A DNA stretch of 58,310 nt from a gamma proteobacterium IMCC1989 (GTDB lineage Bacteria; Pseudomonadota; Gammaproteobacteria; Pseudomonadales; Cellvibrionaceae). The DNA lies in the NCBI GenBank assembly GCA_000209515.2, contig AEVK01000015.1, positions 1 through 58,310 on the forward strand. The letters are read 5' to 3'. Every line of letters starts with the position of its first letter. The first letter of the stretch is position 1. Below the pieces are notes generated by a model. It was not told the DNA's origin. It ran no database searches and saw only the letters and a list, made by a program, of their open reading frames with translations. The position numbers and the translations under genes were made by a program. This document shows, in pieces, positions 8,652 through 16,897 of the stretch.

Positions 8652-9269
8652 CTAGTCGACGTAGACAGGCCCAACTCCCATATTCCACATAATAACTGCC
8701 GCAACGCGCACAACCACCATCATCACTAAACCTACCGTAACCACAGAACTTGCATACATAAATGCACGGTCCTTATCGATATTCATTAGAATAGGAATAC
8801 CTTCATAAACGAGATATACCGCATAAGCACCGGCAATGCCTGTTGCAATAGCATTCACCCATATATCTGGATACAAACCAAATATTCCGGCCAAGAAAAC
8901 TGGTGTAGTCACATAAACCGCCAAAGCCGTTCCTTCATAATGACGCTTTTCTTCGGAGTCTTTAACGCCATAGGTCTTAGCCATGAAGTTAATAAACTCA
9001 CCCAGAATAAAAACACCCAAAAGAAGCGCCACATAGGTTAATCCACATAACTCTAAAGCACTTCCTGCCGTAAGACGAACAGGATCACCACCACCTACGC
9101 TCCAACCAACTTGAGTCACACCAACATAAAAACAAACAGTCGGTATTAATGCCAAAAGCGGAACATGACTTAAAAAAACCTGCCTAAAAGAATGTTTTTC
9201 GTTACGAATTGCTTTCCACTCGCTGTCGGGGTGCAACATAATACCAAGGGTATGCTCTAGAAATGCCAT
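8652..9269 (-). CDS. Yip1-domain inner-membrane protein
   Basis: A 205-residue polytopic protein of the Yip1/YckC-like family; bacterial members have no defined biochemical role. It has a soluble N-terminus with the family motif HPDSEWKAI (near residues 13-21) and about five hydrophobic helices. The ATG at 9269 has a GAGG ribosome-binding site 8 bases upstream; an in-frame extension to 9341 has none and is rich in N and R. In Pseudomonas dolP is followed directly by sspB, so this gene is an addition to the block. It is transcribed alone, convergent to dolP. Confidence 0.75.
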   Translation of the reverse strand: MAFLEHTLGIMLHPDSEWKAIRNEKHSFRQVFLSHVPLLALIPTVCFYVGVTQVGWSVGGGDPVRLTAGSALELCGLTYVALLLGVFILGEFINFMAKTYGVKDSEEKRHYEGTALAVYVTTPVFLAGIFGLYPDIWVNAIATGIAGAYAVYLVYEGIPILMNIDKDRAFMYASSVVTVGLVMMVVVRVAAVIMWNMGVGPVYVD

Positions 9270-9447
9270 TGTTCTAACCTCATTGTTTTGTCTATTTACA
9301 TTATTATTATCTCTACGGACGACATTAAGTATTGATGACAATGATAAATATCACCAATAAGAAATAGAAATAAGAATAAACTGGACATTCCAAAAAGGAA
9401 TAAAAAACAGAACGCGATAAAGAAGAGCGAGATTCTTTGAACTAAAG

Positions 9448-9867
9448 TTATTTAACGACTTTTAAGCTAGGTCTTTTTTTATTACCTGAATTAGGCGAAG
9501 CATTAGGGTTTGACGGGGGAGATGCTGGAGGGGGCGCATCTTGCTCTGGCTCTATTTCAAAAATCATTCCCTGCTGATTTTCTTTAGCATAGATGCCCAT
9601 AATAGCGGCACAAGGAACGAAGATTTCCGTAGGAACACCGCCAAAACGCGCATTGAAAGATAAGTTGCCATCACCCATAAAAAAATCATTTACTGCGGCA
9701 GGTGAAATATTTAATACTATTTGTCCGTCAGGATTAACAAAATCCTGAGGTACTAGCGCCCGATCATGGAGCGCATTAACAAGCAAATAAGGCGTACATT
9801 GGTTATCAATAATCCAATCATACAATGCACGCACCAAATATTGTCGGCTAGAGGTCATCGTAGACAT
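9448..9867 (-). CDS. sspB: ClpXP protease specificity-enhancing factor SspB
   Basis: SspB is the adaptor that tethers ssrA-tagged peptides and the RseA N-fragment to ClpX for degradation. The N-terminal dimeric substrate-binding domain runs over residues 1-105 (RPYLVRALYDW-type start, then TPYLLVNA, LNISPAAV, FNARFGGV). A proline- and asparagine-rich flexible linker follows, and the protein ends with the short basic ClpX-binding tail RPSLKVVK. The ATG at 9867 (139 residues) has GGGA six bases upstream; a GTG four codons earlier is less likely. It follows sspA, its usual operon partner. Confidence 0.93.
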   Translation of the reverse strand: MSTMTSSRQYLVRALYDWIIDNQCTPYLLVNALHDRALVPQDFVNPDGQIVLNISPAAVNDFFMGDGNLSFNARFGGVPTEIFVPCAAIMGIYAKENQQGMIFEIEPEQDAPPPASPPSNPNASPNSGNKKRPSLKVVK

Positions 9868-9895
9868 AACATATCCCACTCAATCTTGTTGTAAT

Positions 9896-10528
9896 TTAAG
9901 CTCTCATCTCACGCTCAAGCTCGGTCAAACTTTCCTGAAACGCTTCTCTCGCAAACAAACGCTCCATGTAGTCATGTAAAGGCTTGGTTTGTCGGGTATT
10001 TGGCAACTTAACACCAAAGTGCTCTAACCGCCACAGTACAGGCGCCAAACAACAGTCTACAAGCGTAAATTCATCACTCATAAAGAAGGGCTTTTCTGCA
10101 AAAATAGGGGCAACCGTTGTCAGACTTTCTTTAAGCTCTTTAACTGCGACAGCAACCGACTCAGGGTCGTTAGCCGCAACAATAATATCAACCAATGGTG
10201 ACCAATCTTTTTCTATGCGATGCATCCATAGACGACTTTCGGCACGAGTCACTGGATAAACAGGCAACAACGGTGGATGAGGAAAACGTTCATCCAGATA
10301 TTCCATCATTACTTTTGATTCATACAGTACTAAGTCGCGGTCAAGCAATACCGGCAACGAGTTATAAGGGGTGAGTTCAGACACTTCCTCGGTTAACTCA
10401 AGAGGATCAATATCCTCCAAGTCGTAAGTTACTCCTTTCTCTGCGAGCACGATTCTAACTCGATGACTGTAATGATCCTGAGCATCAGAAAAATACGTCA
10501 TTGATGAGCGTTTGGTGACAACACCCAT
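9896..10528 (-). CDS. sspA: Stringent starvation protein A (RNA polymerase-associated)
   Basis: SspA binds the sigma-70 RNA polymerase holoenzyme and alters promoter choice under starvation and acid stress. It has a glutathione-S-transferase fold without transferase activity. The 210 residues (E. coli 212) begin [17 protein letters not shown], which aligns with known SspA N-termini, then [14 protein letters not shown] and the thioredoxin-like motif [30 protein letters not shown]-type region near 55-85. sspB lies 28 bases downstream, consistent with one transcript. An inverted repeat lies in the leader region. Confidence 0.95.
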   Translation of the reverse strand: MGVVTKRSSMTYFSDAQDHYSHRVRIVLAEKGVTYDLEDIDPLELTEEVSELTPYNSLPVLLDRDLVLYESKVMMEYLDERFPHPPLLPVYPVTRAESRLWMHRIEKDWSPLVDIIVAANDPESVAVAVKELKESLTTVAPIFAEKPFFMSDEFTLVDCCLAPVLWRLEHFGVKLPNTRQTKPLHDYMERLFAREAFQESLTELEREMRA

Positions 10529-10560
10529 TGATTCACCTCAAATATAGTTGGTTAGGTAGT

Positions 10561-10581
10561 AGTATGTTTATCTAACATACT
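10561..10581. repeat. 8-5-8 inverted repeat in the sspA leader
   Basis: AGTATGTT, five bases, then AACATACT: a perfect dyad about 35 bases upstream of the sspA ATG and just past the petBC terminator. It could be an operator or an RNA hairpin. Confidence 0.6.
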
Positions 10582-10585
10582 CAGA

Positions 10586-10641
10586 AATAAAAACGGCTTT
10601 CTCACCAATGACACAGTTTCATGTGGCAGGCAGGAAAGCCG
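10586..10641 (-). terminator. Terminator of the petA-petBC operon
   Basis: On the minus strand an 8-bp stem (CGGCTTTC with GAAAGCCG) encloses a smaller CACA/TGTG hairpin and is followed by TTTTTATT. It lies about 30 bases after the petBC stop. Confidence 0.65.
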
Positions 10642-10668
10642 CGGGATTTTAACACAAAAAGATGAGCT

Positions 10669-12906
10669 TTAGTGGATACCCTTCCAATACTCTCGATTAA
10701 GTAAGAAAGTAAACACAAACAGAACGACTAAGAACAACAAAACAAATATACCTAAACGCTCGCGTTTTTCCGCAATAGGCTCACCCATGTACTCAATAAA
10801 ATTAACCAAATCATAAATGGCAGTATCGAATTCATCTACATTCATCAGGCCTTTTTTATCACCTTCAATCAAAGCACCGCAATGCTCATCAACTACTGGC
10901 TCACCTAACGCGTTACGCTCGATTTTACCGTAACCGTCTAACTTAGGACCCGGCCCACAATTCAGCAGCCCTTGCAACTCCATCATCACATGAGGCATAC
11001 CCACATTCGCAAACACACGGTTATTAACACCTAAAGGACGCGAAGGATCGCTATAGAAATTACGCAAATAGGTATAAAGCCATTCCGGTGAACGGACTCG
11101 TGCAACCAATGTCAAATCCGGAGGAGAAGCACCAAACCATGCTTTAGAATCGGTTGCGCTCATGGCGTTACCCATTAACGAGCCGATTTTTTCATCACCG
11201 AAAACCAGAGTATCCATCATTACCTTGTGCGGAATACCCAAATCGTCAGCAACGCGCTCATAACGAGAATATTGCGCCGTATGGCAAGCCAAACAGTAAT
11301 TCATAAACCATTTCGCACCATTTTGTAACGATGCCTTATCAGATAGGTCCGCTTCATATTCATCACACGGAATAGACCCACAATCAAAAGCACCACCAGC
11401 AGCCACAGCCTTAATAGGCAACACAGTCATTATCACGAAGAACAATACACCTAGCCACACCAAGCCTAGCGGCAAGCCCTTAGCCTGGGTTCTTGCTGGC
11501 TCTGTACCCACAGTATCTCTCGCTGTTAAAAAAGGCACTAGAATAGTCAGCACAGCCAAGGCAACACCAAATACACGCACAAATAACGGCACATCTAAAG
11601 GCTTATCACCACCTGCACCAATAAACGAAATATTCAGCAGCAACGCGCCTAGCAACAAACAAACAATCCAGTTCAATATGGATTTCACTTTAGGGCTGTT
11701 TGGGTTACTCCAGATAGGCATAGTAATAAAGAACACGAAGTAGAACACCGTACCCAACTGAGACAACACTGTTCGACCATCAGTTGGCGCCTTCACACCT
11801 AAATAACCTAAAATGACGAATATCGCTGCGAACAATAGCAACATAATCTTTGGCAACCAGCCTTTGTAACGAATAGAGCGTACCGGGCTCTTATCTAGCC
11901 AAGGCAGTACAAACAAAATGGCAATCGCCGCACCCATCGCCATAAAACCAAGTAATTTCGCGGTAAACACACCACCTAAATCAATCGTTACAGCGCGTAA
12001 AATTGCGTAGAAAGGCGTGAAATACCACACTGGCGCAATATGGTCTGGAGTTTTCAAGTTATTCGCTGCTTCAAAATTAGCGTATTCTAAGAAGAAACCA
12101 CCCATTTCCGGCATAAAGAACAACACGAAACTGAAAACAAATAGAAATACTGTAATACCCACCAAGTCATGAACAGTATAGAAAGGATGAAAAGGAATAC
12201 CGTCTTTAGGCACACCGTTTTCATCTTTATTCTTTTTAATGTCTACACCATCTGGGTTATTCGAACCTACTTCATGTAGCGCTAGAATATGCAGTACGAC
12301 CAACGCCAAAATAACAATCGGCAAAGCAATGACATGCAAAGAGAAGAAACGATTAAGTGTAATGCCTGAAATAAGGTAATCACCACGAATCCACTGAACA
12401 AGGTCTTCACCCACATAAGGAATAGCACCAAACAAGGAGACAATTACCTGCGCCCCCCAGTATGACATTTGCCCCCAAGGCAGAACATAACCCATGAACG
12501 CTTCCGCCATTAATGCCAAATAAATTGTCATACCAAAAATCCATACAAGCTCACGAGGTGCCTTGTATGAACCGTATAACAAACCACGGAACATATGCAG
12601 ATAAACGACAATAAAGAATGCCGACGCACCCGTTGAATGCAGATAGCGAATCAGCCATCCCCACTCTACATCACGCATGATGTACTCTACAGACGCAAAA
12701 GCACCTTCAGCGGATGGCTCATAACTCATGACCAACCAAACACCTGTTAATAGCTGGTTAACCAACACCAAAATAGACAGAACACCAAAAAAGTACCAAA
12801 AGTTAAAGTTTTTCGGTGCGTAGTATTTACCCATGTGGGTATCCCACGCACGAATAATGGGTAATCGGTCATCAATCCAACCCAACAAACCAGTTGCTTT
12901 ACTCAT
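10669..12906 (-). CDS. petBC: Cytochrome b/c1 fusion of the ubiquinol-cytochrome c reductase
   Basis: One 745-residue frame encodes both cytochrome b and cytochrome c1 of the bc1 complex, which passes electrons from ubiquinol to cytochrome c and pumps protons. Residues 1-400 are cytochrome b: haem ligands H90/H104 and H191/H206, SYWGAQVI near 148, and the Qo-site motif PVWY (292-295), the form reported for beta/gammaproteobacteria instead of PEWY. About 100 residues with three hydrophobic segments follow. After AVAAGG comes cytochrome c1: haem attachment C538-L-A-C541-H542, the NVGMPHVM motif with the axial Met near 637, and a C-terminal anchor (718-737). Pseudomonas has two separate genes; Bradyrhizobium fbcH is the classic fusion, cleaved after synthesis. 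The start overlaps the petA stop (TAATG). Confidence 0.95.
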   Translation of the reverse strand: MSKATGLLGWIDDRLPIIRAWDTHMGKYYAPKNFNFWYFFGVLSILVLVNQLLTGVWLVMSYEPSAEGAFASVEYIMRDVEWGWLIRYLHSTGASAFFIVVYLHMFRGLLYGSYKAPRELVWIFGMTIYLALMAEAFMGYVLPWGQMSYWGAQVIVSLFGAIPYVGEDLVQWIRGDYLISGITLNRFFSLHVIALPIVILALVVLHILALHEVGSNNPDGVDIKKNKDENGVPKDGIPFHPFYTVHDLVGITVFLFVFSFVLFFMPEMGGFFLEYANFEAANNLKTPDHIAPVWYFTPFYAILRAVTIDLGGVFTAKLLGFMAMGAAIAILFVLPWLDKSPVRSIRYKGWLPKIMLLLFAAIFVILGYLGVKAPTDGRTVLSQLGTVFYFVFFITMPIWSNPNSPKVKSILNWIVCLLLGALLLNISFIGAGGDKPLDVPLFVRVFGVALAVLTILVPFLTARDTVGTEPARTQAKGLPLGLVWLGVLFFVIMTVLPIKAVAAGGAFDCGSIPCDEYEADLSDKASLQNGAKWFMNYCLACHTAQYSRYERVADDLGIPHKVMMDTLVFGDEKIGSLMGNAMSATDSKAWFGASPPDLTLVARVRSPEWLYTYLRNFYSDPSRPLGVNNRVFANVGMPHVMMELQGLLNCGPGPKLDGYGKIERNALGEPVVDEHCGALIEGDKKGLMNVDEFDTAIYDLVNFIEYMGEPIAEKRERLGIFVLLFLVVLFVFTFLLNREYWKGIH

Positions 12907-13508
12907 TATGCAGCACCTCCATCTTTACCAATCACTACTATAGAATCCGTTTCATAAAAGTGGGGGGGAATTTCTAAATTAATTGGCGCAGGCACGCCCT
13001 TGTAGACTCTACCAGCTAAATCAAATTTTGAGCCATGACACGGGCAAAAGAACCCCCCCTGCCATGCATCACCACCCAAGTCTTTCGCGCCCACATCAGG
13101 ACGGAACTTAGGAGCACAACCTAGATGCGTACATACACCTAGCATAATCATGAACTCTGGATTAATCGAACGTCCCTCAGTACCCGCAACATATTCAGGC
13201 TGAACTGATTTCTGAGAATCAGGATCACTAATATCATTGGTGACTTTCTTAAGACCTTCTAAAGCCTCTTGCGTACGGCGAACAACATAAACTGGCTTGC
13301 CACGCCATTCCTCAGTAATCATTTGACCTGGCGCAATTTTAGCTAGATTTATCGTCACCGGCGCGCCCGCAGCTTTTGCTTTAGCACTAGGATTCCAAGA
13401 CCCAACAAATGGCACCAAAAAACCTACAGCGCCTGCCGCACCAACCACAGATGTGGCTGCAGTCAAAAACTTACGTCGACCTTCGTTTACTACTTCGCCA
13501 TCACTCAT
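12906..13508 (-). CDS. petA: Rieske iron-sulfur subunit of the bc1 complex
   Basis: This subunit carries the 2Fe-2S cluster that takes the first electron from ubiquinol at the Qo site. The 200 residues start with a twin-arginine-type anchor (RRKFLTAATSVVGAAGAVGFL, beginning near residue 11). The two cluster-binding loops are complete: CTHLGC near 126-131 and CPCHGS near 155-160. It is the first gene of the operon and its stop shares a base with the petBC start. A 27-base imperfect palindrome lies about 55 bases upstream. Confidence 0.97.
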   Translation of the reverse strand: MSDGEVVNEGRRKFLTAATSVVGAAGAVGFLVPFVGSWNPSAKAKAAGAPVTINLAKIAPGQMITEEWRGKPVYVVRRTQEALEGLKKVTNDISDPDSQKSVQPEYVAGTEGRSINPEFMIMLGVCTHLGCAPKFRPDVGAKDLGGDAWQGGFFCPCHGSKFDLAGRVYKGVPAPINLEIPPHFYETDSIVVIGKDGGAA

Positions 13509-13562
13509 GACGTTTTTCTCCCATCACTACTTACATTACTGAAAAGGAAATGCGCTTGATTG

Positions 13563-13589
13563 GTATAAAAGAGCTAGCTCATTTTATAC
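13563..13589. promoter_or_regulatory. 27-base imperfect palindrome upstream of petA, possible operator
   Basis: GTATAAAAGAGCT is followed by AGCTCATTTTATAC, which is its reverse complement except for one bulged base. Read on the minus strand it contains TATAAA, a possible -10 for petA, so a bound protein could control the promoter. I see no convincing -35. The rest of the 284 bases between petA and rpsI holds only the rpsI terminator. Confidence 0.5.
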
Positions 13590-13736
13590 ATTAAAACAGG
13601 GGCATTTGATAACACACTAAAACTTATACGCAGGATGTGCGCAAGAAACTTATTATATAAATCGGCACATGGTAATGAAATTAGCTCACACTGACAAGAA
13701 TCGCCACACATTATGTACGTATTATTGTATTTCAGG

Positions 13737-13773
13737 CAAAAAAAATGCCCAGACCGTATTTAATCTGGGCATT
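13737..13773 (-). terminator. Terminator of the rplM-rpsI operon
   Basis: On the minus strand a 10-bp stem (AATGCCCAGA with its complement, 13744-13753 and 13764-13773) has a 10-base loop and is followed by a run of T. It lies 20 bases after the rpsI stop. Confidence 0.9.
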
Positions 13774-13792
13774 AATTGAACAAAACGTAATA

Positions 13793-14185
13793 TTAACGTT
13801 TTGAGAACTGTGGTTTCTTACGCGCTTTACGTAGACCAACTTTCTTACGCTCAACTTCACGAGCATCACGAGTAACGTAGCCGGCTTTACGCAATACAGG
13901 ACGATTTTCTTCATCGTATTGCATTAAGGCACGAGTAAGACCATGACGAATTGCACCCGCCTGACCAAAACTACCACCGCCTTTAACGGTTGCGTTGATA
14001 TCGAATTGCTCTGCAGCATCCAACAATTCAAGAGGCTGACGCACGATCATACGAGCAACTTCACGACCAAAATATTCTTCGATTGTGCGACCATTAATAG
14101 TGATTGCACCAGTACCTTTTGTGATAAACACACGAGCGGTAGACGTTTTGCGTCGACCTGTACCGTAATATTGAGTAGCTGTCAT
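13793..14185 (-). CDS. rpsI: Small ribosomal subunit protein uS9
   Basis: uS9 sits in the 30S head, with its C-terminal tail reaching the P-site tRNA. The 130 residues match E. coli. The start [19 protein letters not shown] and the invariant basic tail ending KPQFSKR are present. Two ATG codons stand in tandem; the second (14185) is 6 bases from AGGAG and is preferred. It follows rplM by 13 bases, the universal L13-S9 pair. Confidence 0.98.
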   Translation of the reverse strand: MTATQYYGTGRRKTSTARVFITKGTGAITINGRTIEEYFGREVARMIVRQPLELLDAAEQFDINATVKGGGSFGQAGAIRHGLTRALMQYDEENRPVLRKAGYVTRDAREVERKKVGLRKARKKPQFSKR

Positions 14186-14198
14186 CATAAACTCCTGA

Positions 14199-14627
14199 TT
14201 ATAGTGTCAGTTCTTGTGGTAACTGCGCAGCATGTGGATGCTCAGCTCCCGCATAAACTTTCAATTTTTTATACATTGCACGACCTAGCGGGCCTTTAGG
14301 TAACATACCTTTAACCGCGGTTTCAATCGGGCGCTCAGGGGCTTTATCGATCATTTTTTCAAAACTGAGTGACTTAATTCCACCAATGTAGCCAGTATGG
14401 CGATAATACATTTTGTCTTTTGCTTTATTGCCCGTTACACGAACCTTTTCAGCATTAATAACAACGATGTAATCGCCAGTATCTACATGTGGAGTGTACT
14501 CAGGCTTATGCTTACCGCGTAAACGGGTAGCAATCTCTGTAGCCATACGGCCTAGAGTTTTGCCATCAGCATCAATAACATACCAGTCACGTTTTACCGT
14601 TTCTGGATTGGCACTTATAGTCTTCAT
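14199..14627 (-). CDS. rplM: Large ribosomal subunit protein uL13
   Basis: uL13 is an early-assembly protein of the 50S subunit. The 142 residues equal the E. coli length and show the conserved [19 protein letters not shown] start, [10 protein letters not shown] near 40-50 and the ending typical of bacterial uL13. It is first in the two-gene operon with rpsI. The transcript leader from the predicted promoter is about 85-90 nt, with a possible CTATCC/GGATAG hairpin that might serve autoregulation; this is inference. Confidence 0.98.
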   Translation of the reverse strand: MKTISANPETVKRDWYVIDADGKTLGRMATEIATRLRGKHKPEYTPHVDTGDYIVVINAEKVRVTGNKAKDKMYYRHTGYIGGIKSLSFEKMIDKAPERPIETAVKGMLPKGPLGRAMYKKLKVYAGAEHPHAAQLPQELTL

Positions 14628-14719
14628 GTTGTATTGCCTTTATTGAACCTTCAAAATACAGCACCTATCCTGCAACAAACTACCGCCACGGATAGACACA
14701 TCCAAAAAAAAGAGCGCGA

Positions 14720-14748
14720 ATTCTATACAATCGACCAAAGACGTGCAA
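14720..14748 (-). promoter_or_regulatory. Sigma-70 promoter of rplM-rpsI
   Basis: On the minus strand TTGCAC (14743-14748) and TAGAAT (14720-14725) are separated by exactly 17 bp. The rest of the 14628-14919 spacer shows nothing further. Confidence 0.65.
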
Positions 14749-14919
14749 GCCATTTCTTCTTAAAAGAGGTAATTTCGAATAAGTTACACATAGCAGAACT
14801 AGTAGCAGAACTAAAAAACTGCAGAAGCCCATTTACTCAAAGATGAAACAATTGCGTATAAATACTATAAGCCAGAGATGTTTTTGGCCACTCAGCCCGC
14901 TCCACAAGGAAAACTTACA

Positions 14920-16029
14920 TTAAGGCTTGTGAGGCCGAGAAAGATATTCATGACTCTGCATTTCTAGCAAGCGGCTCACCGTACGGTCAAACTCAAACTT
15001 CAAGCGATGACCGTCGTACAGCTGATGCAGAGGCTTTTCAGCAGAAATCAGCACTTTCACACTTCGATCGTAGAACTCATCCACCATATTAATAAAGCGT
15101 CTCGCCTGATCTTCCCGCTTCTCCGTTAGCTCAGGAACATCAGAGATGACAACCGCATGATATTCTTTTGCTAATTCAATATAATCGTTTTGCGATCTAG
15201 GTCCATCACACAGCGACAGAAAATCAAACCATACAACATCTTCGGCATTATAACGGGCGGTGATTATACGGCCCTCAACCTCAAGCTGCTGCCCCTTTAC
15301 TATCTTTTCCTTGTCTGGCACCAGACTATAGAAGCCACGATAAAGACTCTGATCCGCCTCGTCATCCAAGGGGCAATGATATAACTCAGCCTGCTGAAGA
15401 CTGCGCAACCGGTAATCAGTAACACCATCGATATTCACCACTTCGGTATGCTGATTGAGCAGGGCGATTGCCGGTAAAAAACGGGCTCGCTGTAAACCAT
15501 CTTTATACAAACCATCTGGAATAATATTAGAGGTAGCAACTAAAGTAACCCCTCTCTGAAAAAGCTCAACAAATAACGTCGCTAGAATCATCGCATCGGT
15601 AATATCTGACACAAAAAACTCATCAAAACAAATGATCTTAGCTTCTTTCGAAATATTATCCGCCACTATCGATAGTGGATTTTTTTCTTTATTAAGGGCA
15701 GATAGATCCTGATGCACTCTGCGCATAAAACGATGAAAGTGAGCCCTCATTTTTTGTTCGAAGGGTAAACTTTCATAAAAGTTATCCATCAAGTAAGTTT
15801 TACCACGACCCACCCCGCCCCAAAAATACAATCCTTTTATAGGCTCAACAGGCAGACCAAAAAGCCTCCCCATGACCGAAGAAAAAAACGCTCCCTTGGC
15901 CGAGCGCCCCTCTATCAACTTGTCATACAAAGCCTGAAGCTTCTCTACCGCCAGCTGCTGCGCTGGATCAGACACAAAGTCGGGACGCAACAAATCTTTT
16001 TGGTAACGCTCTAAGGGAGTTAAATTCAT
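14920..16029 (-). CDS. zapE: Cell division ATPase ZapE (AFG1-like)
   Basis: ZapE is an AAA-type ATPase that interacts with FtsZ and affects Z-ring stability, especially under low oxygen or stress. The 369 residues (E. coli 375) contain Walker A GGVGRGKTYLMD near 71-82, Walker B ICFDEFFVSD near 134-143, and the sensor ATSNIIPDGLY near 163-173. It is preceded by a 332-base spacer with tandem repeats and appears to be transcribed alone. Confidence 0.93.
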   Translation of the reverse strand: MNLTPLERYQKDLLRPDFVSDPAQQLAVEKLQALYDKLIEGRSAKGAFFSSVMGRLFGLPVEPIKGLYFWGGVGRGKTYLMDNFYESLPFEQKMRAHFHRFMRRVHQDLSALNKEKNPLSIVADNISKEAKIICFDEFFVSDITDAMILATLFVELFQRGVTLVATSNIIPDGLYKDGLQRARFLPAIALLNQHTEVVNIDGVTDYRLRSLQQAELYHCPLDDEADQSLYRGFYSLVPDKEKIVKGQQLEVEGRIITARYNAEDVVWFDFLSLCDGPRSQNDYIELAKEYHAVVISDVPELTEKREDQARRFINMVDEFYDRSVKVLISAEKPLHQLYDGHRLKFEFDRTVSRLLEMQSHEYLSRPHKP

Positions 16030-16189
16030 GAAATATAAGCCGACGTGAGAGTAAAAAATCTATTATACAATTTATCGAATAGGCGCGTTTGCACAATTGC
16101 TACTTTACATTTTGAACATACACCCGAAGACGCATCACTTTGATTTGAAACATCACTACTTTGAAAGTATTTTTACCTCGCAAGTACGT

Positions 16190-16213
16190 ATGATACTACT
16201 CATGATACTACTC
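16190..16213. repeat. 12-bp perfect tandem duplication
   Basis: ATGATACTACTC occurs twice in direct succession in the zapE-zapG spacer (16030-16361), which otherwise holds only the repeat array at 16252-16326 and no gene. Confidence 0.9.
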
Positions 16214-16251
16214 ATAAAGACAAGGCCTTAGAATAAAACGAATACAGGGCG

Positions 16252-16326
16252 ACTTGGAATTACTGAAGAGCTACTTGAAATGACTTAAGGGCGACTTAAG
16301 AGTGACTTAAGAGCAACTTGGGCGTA
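16252..16326. repeat. Seven-copy degenerate 10/11-bp tandem array before zapG
   Basis: Units beginning ACTT (or ACTG) start at 16252, 16262, 16273, 16283, 16294, 16305 and 16316. The best-conserved units read ACTTAAGRGYG. The spacing of 10-11 bp is close to one helical turn. The array ends about 25 bases before the zapG ribosome-binding site, so it could overlap the promoter region. Confidence 0.8.
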
Positions 16327-16361
16327 TTATTCGCACTATTATTTTTGATTAGGAGAAGTCT

Positions 16362-16823
16362 GTGTTTTCATTAACTACCATGCTTATTGTTGGAGCAACT
16401 GCATTTATTATCGGTTGTTTATTAAGCCTGCTACTCACAAAATCACTCTCACCCAGCGAGAAGAAGTCTCGCACACTGGAAACACGACTCAAAGAAACCG
16501 AAGACAAGCTAAATGACTACCAACAAGAAGTGACTGATCACTTCGCACAAACAGCTCAACTGGTAAACAACCTCACTCAGAATTACAAGGAAGTTCACGA
16601 ACACTTAGCCGGTAGCGCACTTAAGCTCGCCAATGTGGACATCAGCCGCCAATTGCTTGATAGCGGCGTAAATGATAGTCAAACAGACTTAGGAGACTCA
16701 GATAAAGGGTTTCAACCACCTAAAGACTGGGCTCCAGGAGAGGGAGCGTTAAGCGAAGGCTACGGCTTAGATAAGGAAAACGAACTACCGGAAAACACAC
16801 CCGACCATGTTATTATCAAATAA
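16362..16823 (+). CDS. zapG: ZapG/YhcB, DUF1043 inner-membrane division and envelope protein
   Basis: ZapG (YhcB) is a single-pass inner-membrane protein linked to cell division and elongation complexes and to envelope synthesis. The 153 residues show one N-terminal helix (about 4-25), then a long coiled coil (about 30-90) containing the family stretch DHFAQTAQLVNNLTQNYKEVHEHLA, then an acidic, proline-containing disordered tail. The start is GTG, 6 bases after AGGAG. E. coli YhcB is slightly shorter. It lies upstream of degS, as in many gammaproteobacteria. Confidence 0.88.
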   Translation: MFSLTTMLIVGATAFIIGCLLSLLLTKSLSPSEKKSRTLETRLKETEDKLNDYQQEVTDHFAQTAQLVNNLTQNYKEVHEHLAGSALKLANVDISRQLLDSGVNDSQTDLGDSDKGFQPPKDWAPGEGALSEGYGLDKENELPENTPDHVIIK

Positions 16824-16897
16824 TGTCTCTCAAAGAGCCAACATTAATCGACTAATGACACCCACTCTAAGCAAGATGAAAGCACACATTCGTTATT

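Noticed and set aside
13943-14299. 118-codon frame opposite rpsI and rplM
   Set aside because: Crosses two ribosomal protein genes on the other strand; composition follows their codons.
16190-16326. Repeats considered as a CRISPR array
   Set aside because: Units are 10-12 bp without spacers and no cas gene is near.
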